Shown one piece after another: positions 39,968 to 49,690 of a stretch of DNA of 64,000 nucleotides (its first letter is position 1; each line of letters starts with the position of its first letter). The position numbers and the translations under genes were made by a program. Source of the DNA: Rachycentron canadum. Lineage: Eukaryota; Chordata; Actinopteri; Carangiformes; Rachycentridae. The DNA is taken from the NCBI GenBank assembly GCA_038496675.1, contig CM076654.1:10542798-10606797 (forward strand), in the 5' to 3' direction. A model generated the notes under the pieces. That model was not told the DNA's origin, did not search any database, and saw only the letters and a program-made list of their open reading frames with translations.

Positions 39968-42361
39968 TTTTCTTTTATAAAAGATGATAAACGTTTCTGA
40001 TATTTAAAGATTTATATTGTATTCTTAAGACCATCATCCTTCATGTTTTTTGTGATATGCAGAATAAAGACGCAAATTTAGTTTGGTATTCAGTGCTAAT
40101 AACAAACTCAGGTACTAAACGTTTGCTGGTTAAGTCCACTCCAGTAAAGGAGTTGCATTTCTCCACTGTTTATCTTCATATATTCTATTTTTATGTACTG
40201 GTTTGTTTAGTTGTTGGTGCAAGTAATAATAGAGTATTAGAGCATCTCTTGTGACTCTGTTAAGGGGTGGTCAGAATTTGTAATTGTTCTATTTTGTATG
40301 TTTCTAGGGTTTAAGGATCGTCTTCACTGATGCATCACGCCTGGTCTTTAGGATGAGTGGGAGCGGCGGAGGGATGGGCGCCATCATCCGCATTCACGCT
40401 GAGAGCTTCGAGAGAGACCCAGAGAGGCACAGCAGAGAGACACAGGTACAGAAAGGGCGGTGGCGTGTCTGTGTGCTTATTTCATATGACTGCGTGTGGA
40501 GTCTGTTATCACTACAAGCACTTGTTCATTTAGCCAAAATGAATCAATTAGTAATAGCTGCTCACAGGTTTGTCATCATCTAATACAAGGTCCCCTTATA
40601 TTCTGTATGTTTTATATCAATCCTCTCTACTGCTAGTGTTGCGCTTTTACTTTCCATCGTCACTTCTTTTGTGCTCACCAGCTCTGTTGATCTCTGTTTA
40701 GTTTGACATTTGACGCTGCTAAAGTTGACTGACCTGTAGACTTTGGAATAATTAGGAACACTACCTTCTAATGTGCCTATCGATGTTGGGATAGTGAGTG
40801 TAGTTGCCCAGGGGCTGTAAAGATGCAGTCATGATGGCTAGACAGCCTCATTTAGCTTTGGCCACCAAACTGAGCTTTGCCAGTATTTTCCCAATCTACA
40901 AGTCAAAGGACAAAAGGGACAAAGGACAACCAGTCATGTCTGACTTTGTGCTGTCATAAAATAAAAACTTTAATATCAAAGTTGTATTCCAGCACTACTG
41001 ATATGATTTGCATTTAATTTGGGAGTAAGACTGTAAATATTGGGGGACAGCAAAATTCACATCAAAGGATTAAAAGAAGGGTTCGTTTATTTAAGTGTTG
41101 ACTGTATCATCTTATTTTCCTTGTCCTCATTGTGTGAACTACACTTAACCCTTGAACAATCAGTCATTAATATTAGATCATAAATAATAAAATCAAAAGT
41201 TCCTAATCACTCTGCCCCTTAGCCAGCACACATAAATCACCTGAGAGGACACACATGATTAGCCAACATGCTCATTAAGATAGATTAAAAGTACCGCAAA
41301 TACTTTTATATCTACACCGAGCTGAACAGCAGAGCCACAGGCTGTGTGTGTCTCCATGTCATTAAGTTTCACATTGTACTTGTCTTTGCTTTCTTTCTAG
41401 ATATGTAATGTGCGTTGGGTTGTGTGTTCTATTCCATCACACAACCCTGCACAATGAAGAGTTGAAAATAACAATATACAAAACACAAGTGTTAAGCAAC
41501 ATGTGCAGTGTGCATGAGCAGACCAAACACATCGATATATTGTAGTTTCAACATCCTGTAATTTGTTCTCAGTCTTCATTCATCCTTTGTTTATCTTTCT
41601 GCACCTGATCTAGTTTAAACACTTGTCATGGTGCTACTCGCATTTTCTCACCACTTATTTCTTTATTACACCCAAGTGTCCCTGTTGCACACATTTTATG
41701 AATGAATTATCTGTGAGAAGTAACAAGAACTGGTTGACAAACTAGGCTAACCCCCGCTGTAAAATCCTGTGGACGCGCATGCTTACACAGTTTTTATAGG
41801 GCAAGTATGGCATAAGTCAAACCAGGTTATTGGTGCTGGAATCTGTTTAACTATATGTTTATCTGCTTCATGTTCTTTTGTCTCAAGCTCACATGATAGC
41901 TATCACACAGTGTATGTGCACAACAAAGCAAAGACCGTGGTCAACATCTGCTGGGAGAAGTGCTCATCAACAACTGTAATTTAGTGTGAGCGGCTGGATG
42001 TTAATATCAACAAAGAGTTTTAAAGATTTTTAAAATTGACTGCACTCTGGCAGGTGATGACAGCTAAAAATATTTATTAGTCAGTCAGGGTTTCAAACTT
42101 AAAGTAAAAAAAAAAAAAAATCAGTTCATGAAAGAAACATGAACATGAATTTGTGATAATACCCAAAAGCACCTTCAAATTCCAAATACTCCTCCACGCT
42201 TGATTCAAAACATCACCTGTCAGTGTTGAATGATCAGTGCTGAAAAGGTTTTGTGCTGTTTCTCACTGCAGGTGGTGCTGGGTCCTCTCATTGCCATTGC
42301 TCTGAAGCTCTCTAACATCCACGAGAGGACAGGGCGCCGTGGTCCCAACGTCATCACATGA
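20801..42361 (+). CDS. pgm5: Phosphoglucomutase-like protein 5 (aciculin)
   Basis: Eleven exons: 20801-21058, 22763-22925, 23114-23260, 23465-23590, 23683-23873, 25546-25700, 32988-33103, 35613-35748, 36344-36527, 40308-40445 and 42272-42361. Every junction is GT-AG and in phase. The product is 567 aa, the family's usual length, ending ERTGRRGPNVIT. It is an alpha-D-phosphohexomutase-fold protein with all four domains. In mammals it binds dystrophin/utrophin and sits at adherens junctions and muscle attachment sites, and is reported to lack mutase activity. Visible loops are the phosphoserine loop TASHNPGG (119-126, Ser121), the metal loop DADGDR (292-297), the sugar loop GEESFGTGSDH (379-389) and the phosphate-binding loop starting RMSGSGGG (507-514). 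The start METSPIPVVTV matches the family N-terminus (MEGSPIPV in human, from memory). PGM1 is excluded by length details and N-terminal sequence. Confidence 0.97.
21059..22762 (+). other. pgm5: pgm5 intron 1
   Basis: A 1.7-kb intron with a poly-A run at about 21490-21505 and a C-rich/(CA)n block at about 21960-22015. No other feature was seen. Confidence 0.7.
21994..22014. repeat. (CA)n microsatellite
   Basis: Short CA run preceded by a C-rich tract, in pgm5 intron 1. Confidence 0.9.
23874..25545 (+). other. pgm5: pgm5 intron 5
   Basis: A 1.67-kb AT-rich intron that splits the metal loop codons DADG|DR. It contains the (CA)n run at 24689-24745 and no other recognised element. Confidence 0.7.
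24689..24745. repeat. (CA)n microsatellite
   Basis: About 28 uninterrupted AC units in pgm5 intron 5. Confidence 0.95.
25711..25769. repeat. (CA)n microsatellite
   Basis: CA repeat starting only about 10 bases after the donor of pgm5 exon 6, so its length may affect the spacing of intronic splicing signals. Confidence 0.95.
27337..27386. repeat. (CA)n microsatellite
   Basis: About 24 CA units in pgm5 intron 6. Confidence 0.95.
28388..28435 (+). repeat. Fragment of a common teleost repeat
   Basis: The phrase 'tttacattgcacagatggttttatctaaagcgactgtaatg' (written here only as landmarks 'tttacatt' and 'tttatctaaagcgact') resembles the widespread fish repeat core 'gcttttatccaaagcgactta'. Only this core is visible, so it is a degraded fragment. 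Confidence 0.4.
32622..32650. repeat. (CA)n microsatellite
   Basis: CA repeat near the 3' end of pgm5 intron 6. Confidence 0.9.
33104..35612 (+). other. pgm5: pgm5 intron 7
   Basis: A 2.5-kb intron. Its first 350 bases contain a degenerate tRNA-SINE-like segment. The rest shows no gene or clear repeat. Confidence 0.6.
33190..33480 (+). mobile_element. Possible degenerate tRNA-derived SINE
   Basis: A box-B-like GATTCAAACCC (about 33254-33264) inside 'gtgggtagaaggtcacagattcaaacccctgg' (landmarks 'gtgggtagaagg' and 'aaacccctgg') resembles the tRNA-related head of fish SINEs. It is followed by a C-rich/unique body and an 'aaataaaggg' tail-like end near 33460. Box A is poor, so the call is tentative. 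Confidence 0.35.
36293..36323. repeat. (TG)n microsatellite
   Basis: TG repeat ending about 20 bases before the acceptor of pgm5 exon 9, within the polypyrimidine/branch region of that splice site. Confidence 0.95.
37663..37689. repeat. (CA)n microsatellite
   Basis: CA repeat in pgm5 intron 9. Confidence 0.9.
37807..37820. promoter_or_regulatory. Perfect RFX X-box palindrome
   Basis: GTTACCATGGTAAC is a perfect 14-base palindrome that matches the dimeric RFX-factor consensus GTTNCCATGGNAAC. It lies in pgm5 intron 9. Binding is not demonstrated. Confidence 0.45.
38827..38851. repeat. (GGAC/GGAT)n tetranucleotide repeat
   Basis: Short run of CGGA/TGGA units next to a (GACA)n-like stretch. 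Confidence 0.85.
39795..39905 (+). repeat. Degenerate copy of a 'cctccgccaaggaggtt'-type dispersed repeat
   Basis: The block starts 'cacctccaccaaggaggtt' and continues with 'tttcacatatgtctgtttt', 'ccaatttgcaccaaa' and 'gaatgttggggattat'. The order of these blocks resembles a repeat I recall as common in fish genomes. No coding sequence remains, and the class is left open. Confidence 0.45.
39934..39964. repeat. (AT)n microsatellite
   Basis: Pure AT repeat directly following the old repeat copy. Confidence 0.95.
40446..42271 (+). other. pgm5: pgm5 intron 10 (last intron)
   Basis: A 1.8-kb AT-rich intron with a poly-A run at about 42106-42120. No gene or recognisable mobile element was seen. 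Confidence 0.7.
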
Positions 42362-43193
42362 ACAAGCAGGAAAACAGACACACATGCACGCACACAAACG
42401 CGCATTCATCTGCTCACACAGACAAAAATCCCTTCAAAATGTTTCTTACATTTTGAACAAGCTTTCTCTGTAGCTTCAGATTCATTTTTTTAAAACTTTT
42501 CTTTAAAAGATGATTAAACCAAAGGTGCTTACTGCAGGAGCTTATCTCTCCAAGAGAAAATTAATGATGCACAATTATCTCAATTGTTTATTGACCAGTG
42601 TATTGAAAACTTATCGCATAGTGTCAGTGTCTAAACCAGGGAGACTATTTAATTATCTCAAAGGTTAAATAAGAAAAAATCTGTAAACAACAAACAAGTT
42701 ATCAATGTGCAGACCGCCGATTAATGTTTCTGCACAGCTTGTATCAAGACTAATTGACTGAGAGAGCTGATGAGAAGTTGTTTTTTTTTTAAACTCACGC
42801 TGTTTTTCTATAACAGTGCAGTGTTCACTTTTCATATTGCTTGTACCCATCCTTTCATATACAGTACATCACGTTGTTTTTTTCAACCATTTCATGTAAA
42901 ACATGCTTTTTTCAAAGTGTAAAATAAAAGCGGCATTGCATCACAACTTATATAACATAGTGAAGTGAATTCAAATGTTTGATATAAAATGAAGTTAAAA
43001 CATATTTTGCTCTATGAAGAAATGGGGAGTAGTCACACTCATGTTGACTACCTAAGGACAGGTTATACAAAATGTAAAATAATTGTGCTTTAGGAATAAA
43101 AGGCATGAAGAAGAAAAATATTTACTAATATGATTTTACTTTTTTTTCCTTTATTTTGTCAGTTTAGGCTTTTTTTTTCTAAATCCAAATAAA
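42362..43193 (+). other. pgm5: Probable 3' UTR of pgm5
   Basis: AT-rich sequence after the stop codon with AATAAA hexamers at 42923-42928, 43095-43100 and 43188-43193. The last is followed by a GT-rich stretch and then an A-rich run, and is the best candidate for the distal end. Confidence 0.5.
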
Positions 43194-45417
43194 CTTTTTT
43201 GTGTGTAGTTGTTGCTTTTTTTAAAAAAAAAAAAAAAAATTGAATCAGACAGGTAAAATATATAAAATACATTGCAGTGAGGGAGTTCACCTTCAGCCAT
43301 TTTTGGGATTTTAATTAAACACATTCTAAATAATCAAGTGCACCATGTTGAGCAGACACGATAGATCACATCGTGAAAGTAGGCTTTTGTCTGCCAGATA
43401 GAGCACCTGCTTTTAAATCGTGTGAAACATGTTGAAGCTGTTGTGTTGTGATAAGAAATGAAGAGGGTTGATCTTTATACGGCCTGAATGAGACACAGAG
43501 ACCTGGAACTCATAAACACACTGATTGCCGTCATTATGTGTTGAGGATATGCCAGTGGATATCCGCAAGGAAATGTTCACTCAGTCAGCCAGACGTTACC
43601 TGTCAGCCATTACAGGTTATTGCCCCATCCAACTGTCATGGGTTATTTCTGAGGTTGGATGAGGATCAGCAGCAGTTTATCACCTTTGAATGCGTCGCTA
43701 AGAAGACAGTTAAGGTTTATGCAGACATTGTCCCTGTTTCAGAGACTAGTTTCTGATAGTTGGGGGCATGTTTAGATGGATGTGCTCCTTTTAAGTACTT
43801 GGTGAATTTAGATTTCCCCTATTTCATTTGTGCATCAAAATGTACAAGCTGCAAGGTTTGTATACCTCTGCAGAACATTAATACTCCGCCTCTGTTTTTA
43901 TTGTGGTGACCTTCTCAACTTAGCTGTCAGGTGTACCTCAGAGAGAACACATAATCTATTAAAACGGCTTGTTATGACATCTCATGCACAGCTCTCGTGT
44001 CATGCACAGCTAATGTACAAATTCAGCAAAGACTGAAAAACAGTCAAAGACATTTTTGGCCATTGCATACAAATACAATCACTGACATAGTTGCAAATAT
44101 TTTTTACATTTGCAATCAAAGTGAGAGTATTTAACTCACTGCTTTGTGTTCATATATACAATTACTCTTCTACTCTACAATTACTTTTCAGCGGTTCTGA
44201 CTTGACTTCCATTTCACATGTGAAAACTTAGTTCACAAAATCCATCTTGTACTCATTATCTCAGATGGCCAGATATACTGTTTATCTGCTGTCCCTAATG
44301 TATGGGCAGAAGCTGAAAAGAAAATCTTCATCTTTTCTGCTCCAGCCTCTTAAAATGATCTAGAAAAGACATTTAATTCAACCAATAGCCTAATTCTAGT
44401 CTTATTATTGGTCTTCATACTGGTGTTTTTGCATAGTTGTATCCAATGTTATGTTTTGTATTTAAATTTTCATTCTCAGTTGATGAAAATATAATTTGGC
44501 ATAAATAGTTTTGGGACATTGCTGTGTCCCAAGGACAGATAAGGTCCATATAATTTTAATATTCCTGGTTCAACAAGCCAGACTCATTGCATGTTGTCTG
44601 CTCACTATTTAATGTAATTCACATTTATATTTGTAAACAGCTTATTTTGAAGTAGAAAAATATTCATATTGTCAACTTAAAAAAAAAAATACAATTCAGA
44701 TTTTTGGTTCAATCTATTTTAAAATTTAATCAGGTTGCTTGGCAACAAGTTTTTTTTTAGGGCTATTATTCTAAAATATTTTGACGTTTCATAATGCAAA
44801 ACAAGTCTACCAAATGTTGGCTAAATATTCTGAAGGAAACATTTTGAGCACAAGAAATATGAAATATGATATTGTACAAGTTTAGTGTCTTGATAATTTT
44901 ATTTCATAACAATGTACCCGAAAACAGGAGAAACATCATTTACTTCTGTAGACACAGCAGAGTTATACTTGTAAACATAAGGAGTTGGAACAAGTTGCAA
45001 CTACATTGCAGTTAAAAATAATGTCTGTAGACTCCAAACTCCATGGATCCAACCGGGTTAATACTGTCCTTGGATATTTATCATCAGTTTTACCACTTAA
45101 ATGTGAAGCTTGCCCTTGTTTTAGGAAACAGAGACAAAACCACTTAAGTAAATACCTCACCTCAGAACCACATTTTAACTGAACAGGCCAGGCCTCCACT
45201 ATCTCCAGACTATCAACCTGTTAGCAGTCTGTTCAGACAACAGAGTTCAGAGGTCGGGGGCTCGGTGCAGATTCGTGACACACAGGTGATCAACACTCAT
45301 CATTTGGCAGCTGAGCAATCCAGCCATACAAGCCCCTTTTCCGTTTTTCTGGAACTTTCTTTCTCAACTCCGTCCAGACATCATGCCTCTCTTCCATCAG
45401 CATTCCTCCGTTTTCTC
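43194..45417. other. Intergenic region between the 3' ends of pgm5 and tmem252
   Basis: AT-rich and non-coding by eye, containing the likely tmem252 3' UTR from about 44900 upward on the minus strand. ORFs of 60-80 codons lack any recognisable domain. Confidence 0.6.
44898..44903 (-). terminator. tmem252: Polyadenylation signal candidate of tmem252
   Basis: AATAAA on the minus strand, 515 bases beyond the tmem252 stop codon. Confidence 0.4.
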
Positions 45418-46277
45418 TCAGTTAGAGACAGTTAGTTCCTGCCCCTGCTGAATACGCTCGACCTGACTGTATCGTGGAGGCTGCTCCCAGCTCCACGTGC
45501 AGTCGGGGACCTCTGAGCTGTCCTGGCTGTACAGTGGAGGAGCAAGGCCCATCGTGCCATCCACTCCATCCACTCCATCTACCACAACCACAGTCTCAGG
45601 GACTGTATCAGGAGAGGCTTGGCTTCCCTGGGACTCCTCATATGATGGAGGAAAGGAGTTAGGTCTGCAGCAGAAAAAACAAAAAATATATTAGATGCAT
45701 TATGGGCATTAGTTTCCTTTAGTTTTATTTGTTTTCCAAACTTTTAATGTTAAAGGTGAACATTTTTCCTGAAGTTTCCTCAAAAGGGCAAACATTATTC
45801 TAACTTTACTTTATTACTTTTACTTAAGTTTTATTTTCTGAACAATTGTATTATGCAAAAGTAATTTTACAATAGTAAAAGCAGTTTTACAAAACCAGGC
45901 ACAGTTTCACATATTTAACTGGTTGATGTGAGTTTGCTTTTTGAAATTCACATTTTTGTCAATTTTATTATTACTCCACTAAAACACATTTAAAGAGTTG
46001 CTCACAGGTGGTTTTACCTTTGAATAGTGTAGATGTGGATGCGCTGTTCATGTCTTCCTCTGCGGTACATTTTGCTCTTCATGCTGAGGCAGATGGTCCA
46101 GAAGACCCCGATGAGCATGGCCAGGAAGCCGAAGACGATCATGATATAGGCTGGGATGACCAGCCAGGGGTATTGATACTTAGTCTGCAGGGACACCAGG
46201 TAAGCCCCGATGCATGTCAACGCAAATCCCACAACAGGCAGGGCAACACAGGCCAGAGACCACAGCTGCTTCATCAC
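45418..46277 (-). CDS. tmem252: Transmembrane protein 252
   Basis: Two minus-strand coding exons, 46277-46018 and 45664-45418. The donor is CAAAG|GTAAAA, the acceptor ctgctgcag, and the junction codon AG|A gives Arg87. The total is 168 aa, close to the human protein as I recall it (~170 aa). Two hydrophobic helices (about residues 5-30 and 37-64) make it a two-pass membrane protein with a cytoplasmic-type tail rich in Pro/Ser/Glu. The tail has three PPxY motifs, PPSY (92-95, followed by EES), PPLY (129-132) and PPRY (149-152), plus a Val/Asp/Gly repeat (about 112-124). PPxY motifs bind WW domains such as those of NEDD4-family ubiquitin ligases. The molecular role of TMEM252 is poorly known. 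Identity rests on topology, the FPPxYEES motif, the PPLY motif and the position beside pgm5. Confidence 0.88.
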
Positions 46278-46750
46278 ATTCGTTATTGTTTGACTCGCTA
46301 GTTTCCAGGTGTCTTTTTCTTCTTATTCCTGTCCTCTGGTGGCCTTTGCGAGTCTTGATGACACTGGTATCTGTTCAGAATAAGAGAGTGTTAGGCTCAC
46401 CTATGATGTCAATAAATCCCCGCTTCAAATTTGAATGCCGACAAATGGTGCTGCAGTTGAAGGTGTGTGAGTCTGTCAACTTTCTCTGCCTCTTCAGGCA
46501 TAAAGGGAGGTGTCTGGAATGTACCTGCCTCCTCGGTTGTATATTAACATGTTTTTAATCTGGGGTCAGAAGACTGAGTGTTATATAGCTGGTAGAAGCA
46601 AAAACAGAGAAAATTCTTTGGGCTGAGAGCTGATGAGGCAACAATGGACTCAACTTGCTAGTGGACAGTGTAGGCTCCATATCTCAACATATTCTCTTGT
46701 TTCTGCTATAACAATTCAAAAGAAAGCAGGTGGCTTATCCTGCTGTTGGT

Positions 46751-47057
46751 CAGTGGTTCCCAACCTGGTAGATATATATATATATATATATATTTATTTC
46801 AGCAGTCAGCTGTTGGAAAGTTTCCCTCACTTTTTCTCACTTTTCTCAAATTTCCTTTTTCTCTTGTGAAATGATGAATACCTTTACCTCTTAAGACTCA
46901 TACATCTGTGAAATTAAATTGTCTGAAATCTGAGAAAAGACAAATCCATCTTTCATTGGACTGCTCACAGTTCATGGTCATAACTGGTCATGAGGAGTCA
47001 CAGGGAGAATTTGATTTATTTTAAGGTTTTCCAAGCCAAAAAGGTTGCCAACCACTG
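46751..47057. mobile_element. hAT-type MITE (non-autonomous DNA transposon)
   Basis: The left end, CAGTGGTTCCCAACCTGG, at 46751 and the right end, AAGGTTGCCAACCACTG, finishing at 47057, form imperfect terminal inverted repeats of the kind carried by hAT elements. The 307-bp element has no coding capacity, holds an internal (TA)n run (46772-46793) and a 'gatttattttaagg' block near its right end. Flanking 8-mers (46743-46750 and 47058-47065) agree at 5 of 8 positions, consistent with an old hAT target-site duplication. Confidence 0.75.
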
Positions 47058-47091
47058 CTAATGGCGATAATAATAAACATGAGCTCATTTA

Positions 47092-47201
47092 GATAATGTT
47101 ACATATATAAATACATACGGACATTTCCAGTAATAGTAATAAAATGTTGATTGTTCCTACTGCATAATTAATTATTTAGCCTCAGAGAGAGTTTAGTTCT
47201 C
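47092..47201 (+). repeat. Local repeat Y, copy 1
   Basis: Aligns with 49336-49446. Shared blocks include 'gataatgttacata', 'tttcca.taata', 'cctact.cataattaatta' and 'tttagcctcagag'. It lies 35 bases right of the MITE. Confidence 0.7.
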
Positions 47202-49232
47202 TGAATTATCTGAAAAGTTTAAAAAAACACAATATAATAAGATCAAAGAACAGGCATTGAAAATTAAAAAAAAAAGGTACATTAATTTAAACCCAATTAT
47301 TCAGGCCACACTGAGCACTAGATATTTGCATTATAACAAACAATTTGACATAAAAACCATTAATTACCCAAGTACTATTACTCTACACAATAATTATTTT
47401 TTCCTTTTATTCCTTTTAAAATATTTTTTGCTACACTGTAGTTTCATTCTTTCACAATAGATCGCTAAATTGTATAGTTATTAAGAAATATAACAGTTAT
47501 AGTTATAGTTATTCTTGCAAACATAAAAAGAACACAATGTTTTGTGCTAAAAAAAATGTAAGCTTGAAATACTCCCATGTGCACATGGGAATGAGAAACA
47601 TTTTGATTAGATGGATGCTACTTAGTCATTGCTACCAACCACACAGCTGGCAGTGAGCCAGCAGTGTGCGCTGATAAAACTGTACAGTATTGCACAACAT
47701 TTTTCTCCAAACAGTTTACATGAGCTTTGATACAGCAGAGTGTCATTTGGTAATTTTTCCATGAATCTGAATCTTTCTGTGGCCTGGAAATGTATTCACA
47801 TATGGTGGTGCACTGAAAGATAATTTAGCACAATGTGAATTTGAAGTTGTTTATTTATGATATCAAATTTTTGTCAGAACAATAAAGGAAGGCTCTGGAT
47901 TGATCAATTATAATAATAGTTGTGGAATTCTTATTTTCTCTCCTCTTCCATTTGAATTGTTTGTTTTTTTCCCCTTTTCCTTGCAAATCTTGGATTGTAT
48001 AAATCACATCCAGTGCATAGTATAAATGCTCCATTTGTACCTATACTTATATATGTTCAAACTGCAGTGACTCTGTAACTATACAGTTAAATATGACTTC
48101 CTTGTTACATAAAGATGAATAATATAACTATGGGGTAAGCAGCCCTTATCTGGAAATAGGTCATAGCTTTCTCTAAGCTGCTAAGGCTTGTGCAGAGACT
48201 TGCATCCTGAAAAATATAGAGACAGGATATATAGCATATTTTGTAAATTGTTAACTGAATGCATCAAGTTTTGCAAAGATGGCAAATTTACACTTTTGCA
48301 GATGCCCCATAAACCGGTTTATGGGGTATAAGTTTCTGACCCTTTTATAAAGATTACAAAACCAGAGCTAAAGAAAAGACAGTATTATATTCTGCTTTGT
48401 GGCACCATGTGACTATTCCTCCTTTCTACTCGCCCTTGACCTGTAAACCTGACTGTGCACCTCACTCTTGATTATTGGTCAGCATCGTCATGAGTCATCA
48501 TTTTTATTGATGCGCCATCACGAATTGTACAGCGGTCTGTGCTTGTATGGTATTATGAATGAAATCCATACACACCTCTTCAACACTTGTGATGAATGCA
48601 GCTGAGTCATCAGAGCTGTTATCTGAGACTAATATTTTTACGAACCTTATCGGTCTTTGCATCATGACAATATTTTTTGACAGGTTAAGACATGATGATG
48701 CCCATGTCAGATAGAGTATTATAAACAGGTTGGAATTACCACGTAATGGATGTTAATAGTGGCACTTAATAATTGTTGAGCAGGTTATAAAACTTGGTGG
48801 TTGAACTAAACATTCAGCAGTCTGATGCAATGTGAGGCAGTAAACTGTGGTACTTTCAACAGTACGGATAGTTAACTCTGTTTTGAACATTATAATGACG
48901 ATGTTAGCAACGTGTCCCATGTGCCAAAGATAGTGTATTTTCTGACTACTCTTATCACAAATCGTCTGGACTGATAGCACAAGTGAGCTGACCTGTTTGA
49001 GAAAATGAACCTGAGTCTTAAAAACAGGAGGATGACACTGCAATGTGCTGCATGTTTATAGCAGATAATCAGAAGCAAGAGTTTGCCTGTACTGTGGTGT
49101 AATTTTCCTCTGGGAATGCATCATTGCTCAAGGGGATTTCAGTGTCTGTGTCATTACAACAGATACACTATAGGTGAGAAATCCTATTTCAAAGTGTTTT
49201 CCTGCTTTCCTCTAGAGGCTGGTTTTGTTTGT

Positions 49233-49335
49233 ATAAAATCACTGTATGCGAGTGTGTTTTTTGGCCTTTGGCGCTCACATCGGAGGGAGCTGTTAGTGGT
49301 CTGATATGCACCTGGTTAGCGCACTGCTGAAAACT
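49233..49335 (+). repeat. Local repeat X, copy 1
   Basis: About 100 bases nearly identical to 49591-49690. Shared text begins 'ataaaatcactgtatgcgag' and ends 'cactgctgaaaact'. Differences are a few substitutions and a small deletion. Confidence 0.85.
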
Positions 49336-49446
49336 TGATAATGTTACATACATAAATGCATACAGATATTTCCACTAATAATAATGAAAGGATGATTGGT
49401 CCTACTACATAATTAATTATTTAGCCTCAGAGAAATAAAAGTTCTA
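49336..49446 (+). repeat. Local repeat Y, copy 2
   Basis: Directly abuts X copy 1 and matches 47092-47201. Confidence 0.7.
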
Positions 49447-49590
49447 TTTAAAAAAAGTAAAACTTTGTAGCCAAACAACAATAACAATTGTATAATAACA
49501 ACAACAATAACAATAACAATTACCATTTTGCACCATTTCATGTTTGGAGAATTAGAATTAGCTTTTTTTTTTTTTTTTTTGACTTAAACT

Positions 49591-49690
49591 ATAAAATCAC
49601 TGTATGCGAGTGTGTTTTTTGGCCCTTGGAGCTCACATCAGAGGGAGCTGTTGATCTGATATGCACCTGGTTAGCACACTGCTGAAAACT
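49591..49690 (+). repeat. Local repeat X, copy 2
   Basis: Direct repeat of 49233-49335 at an offset of 358 bases. The two copies are separated by repeat Y and a T-run. Confidence 0.85.

Larger units (their letters stand above)
36528..40307 (+). other. pgm5: pgm5 intron 9
   Basis: A 3.8-kb intron with a (CA)n run (37663-37689), an RFX-type palindrome (37807-37820), a GGAC/GGAT tetranucleotide stretch (about 38827-38851), an old repeat (39795-39905) and an (AT)n run (39934-39964). Confidence 0.65.

Noticed and set aside
20801..42361. pgm1 rather than pgm5
   Set aside because: The N-terminus (METSPIPVVTV), DADGDRYMILG and the C-terminal HERTGRRGP sequence fit PGM5, and the neighbours are those of PGM5.
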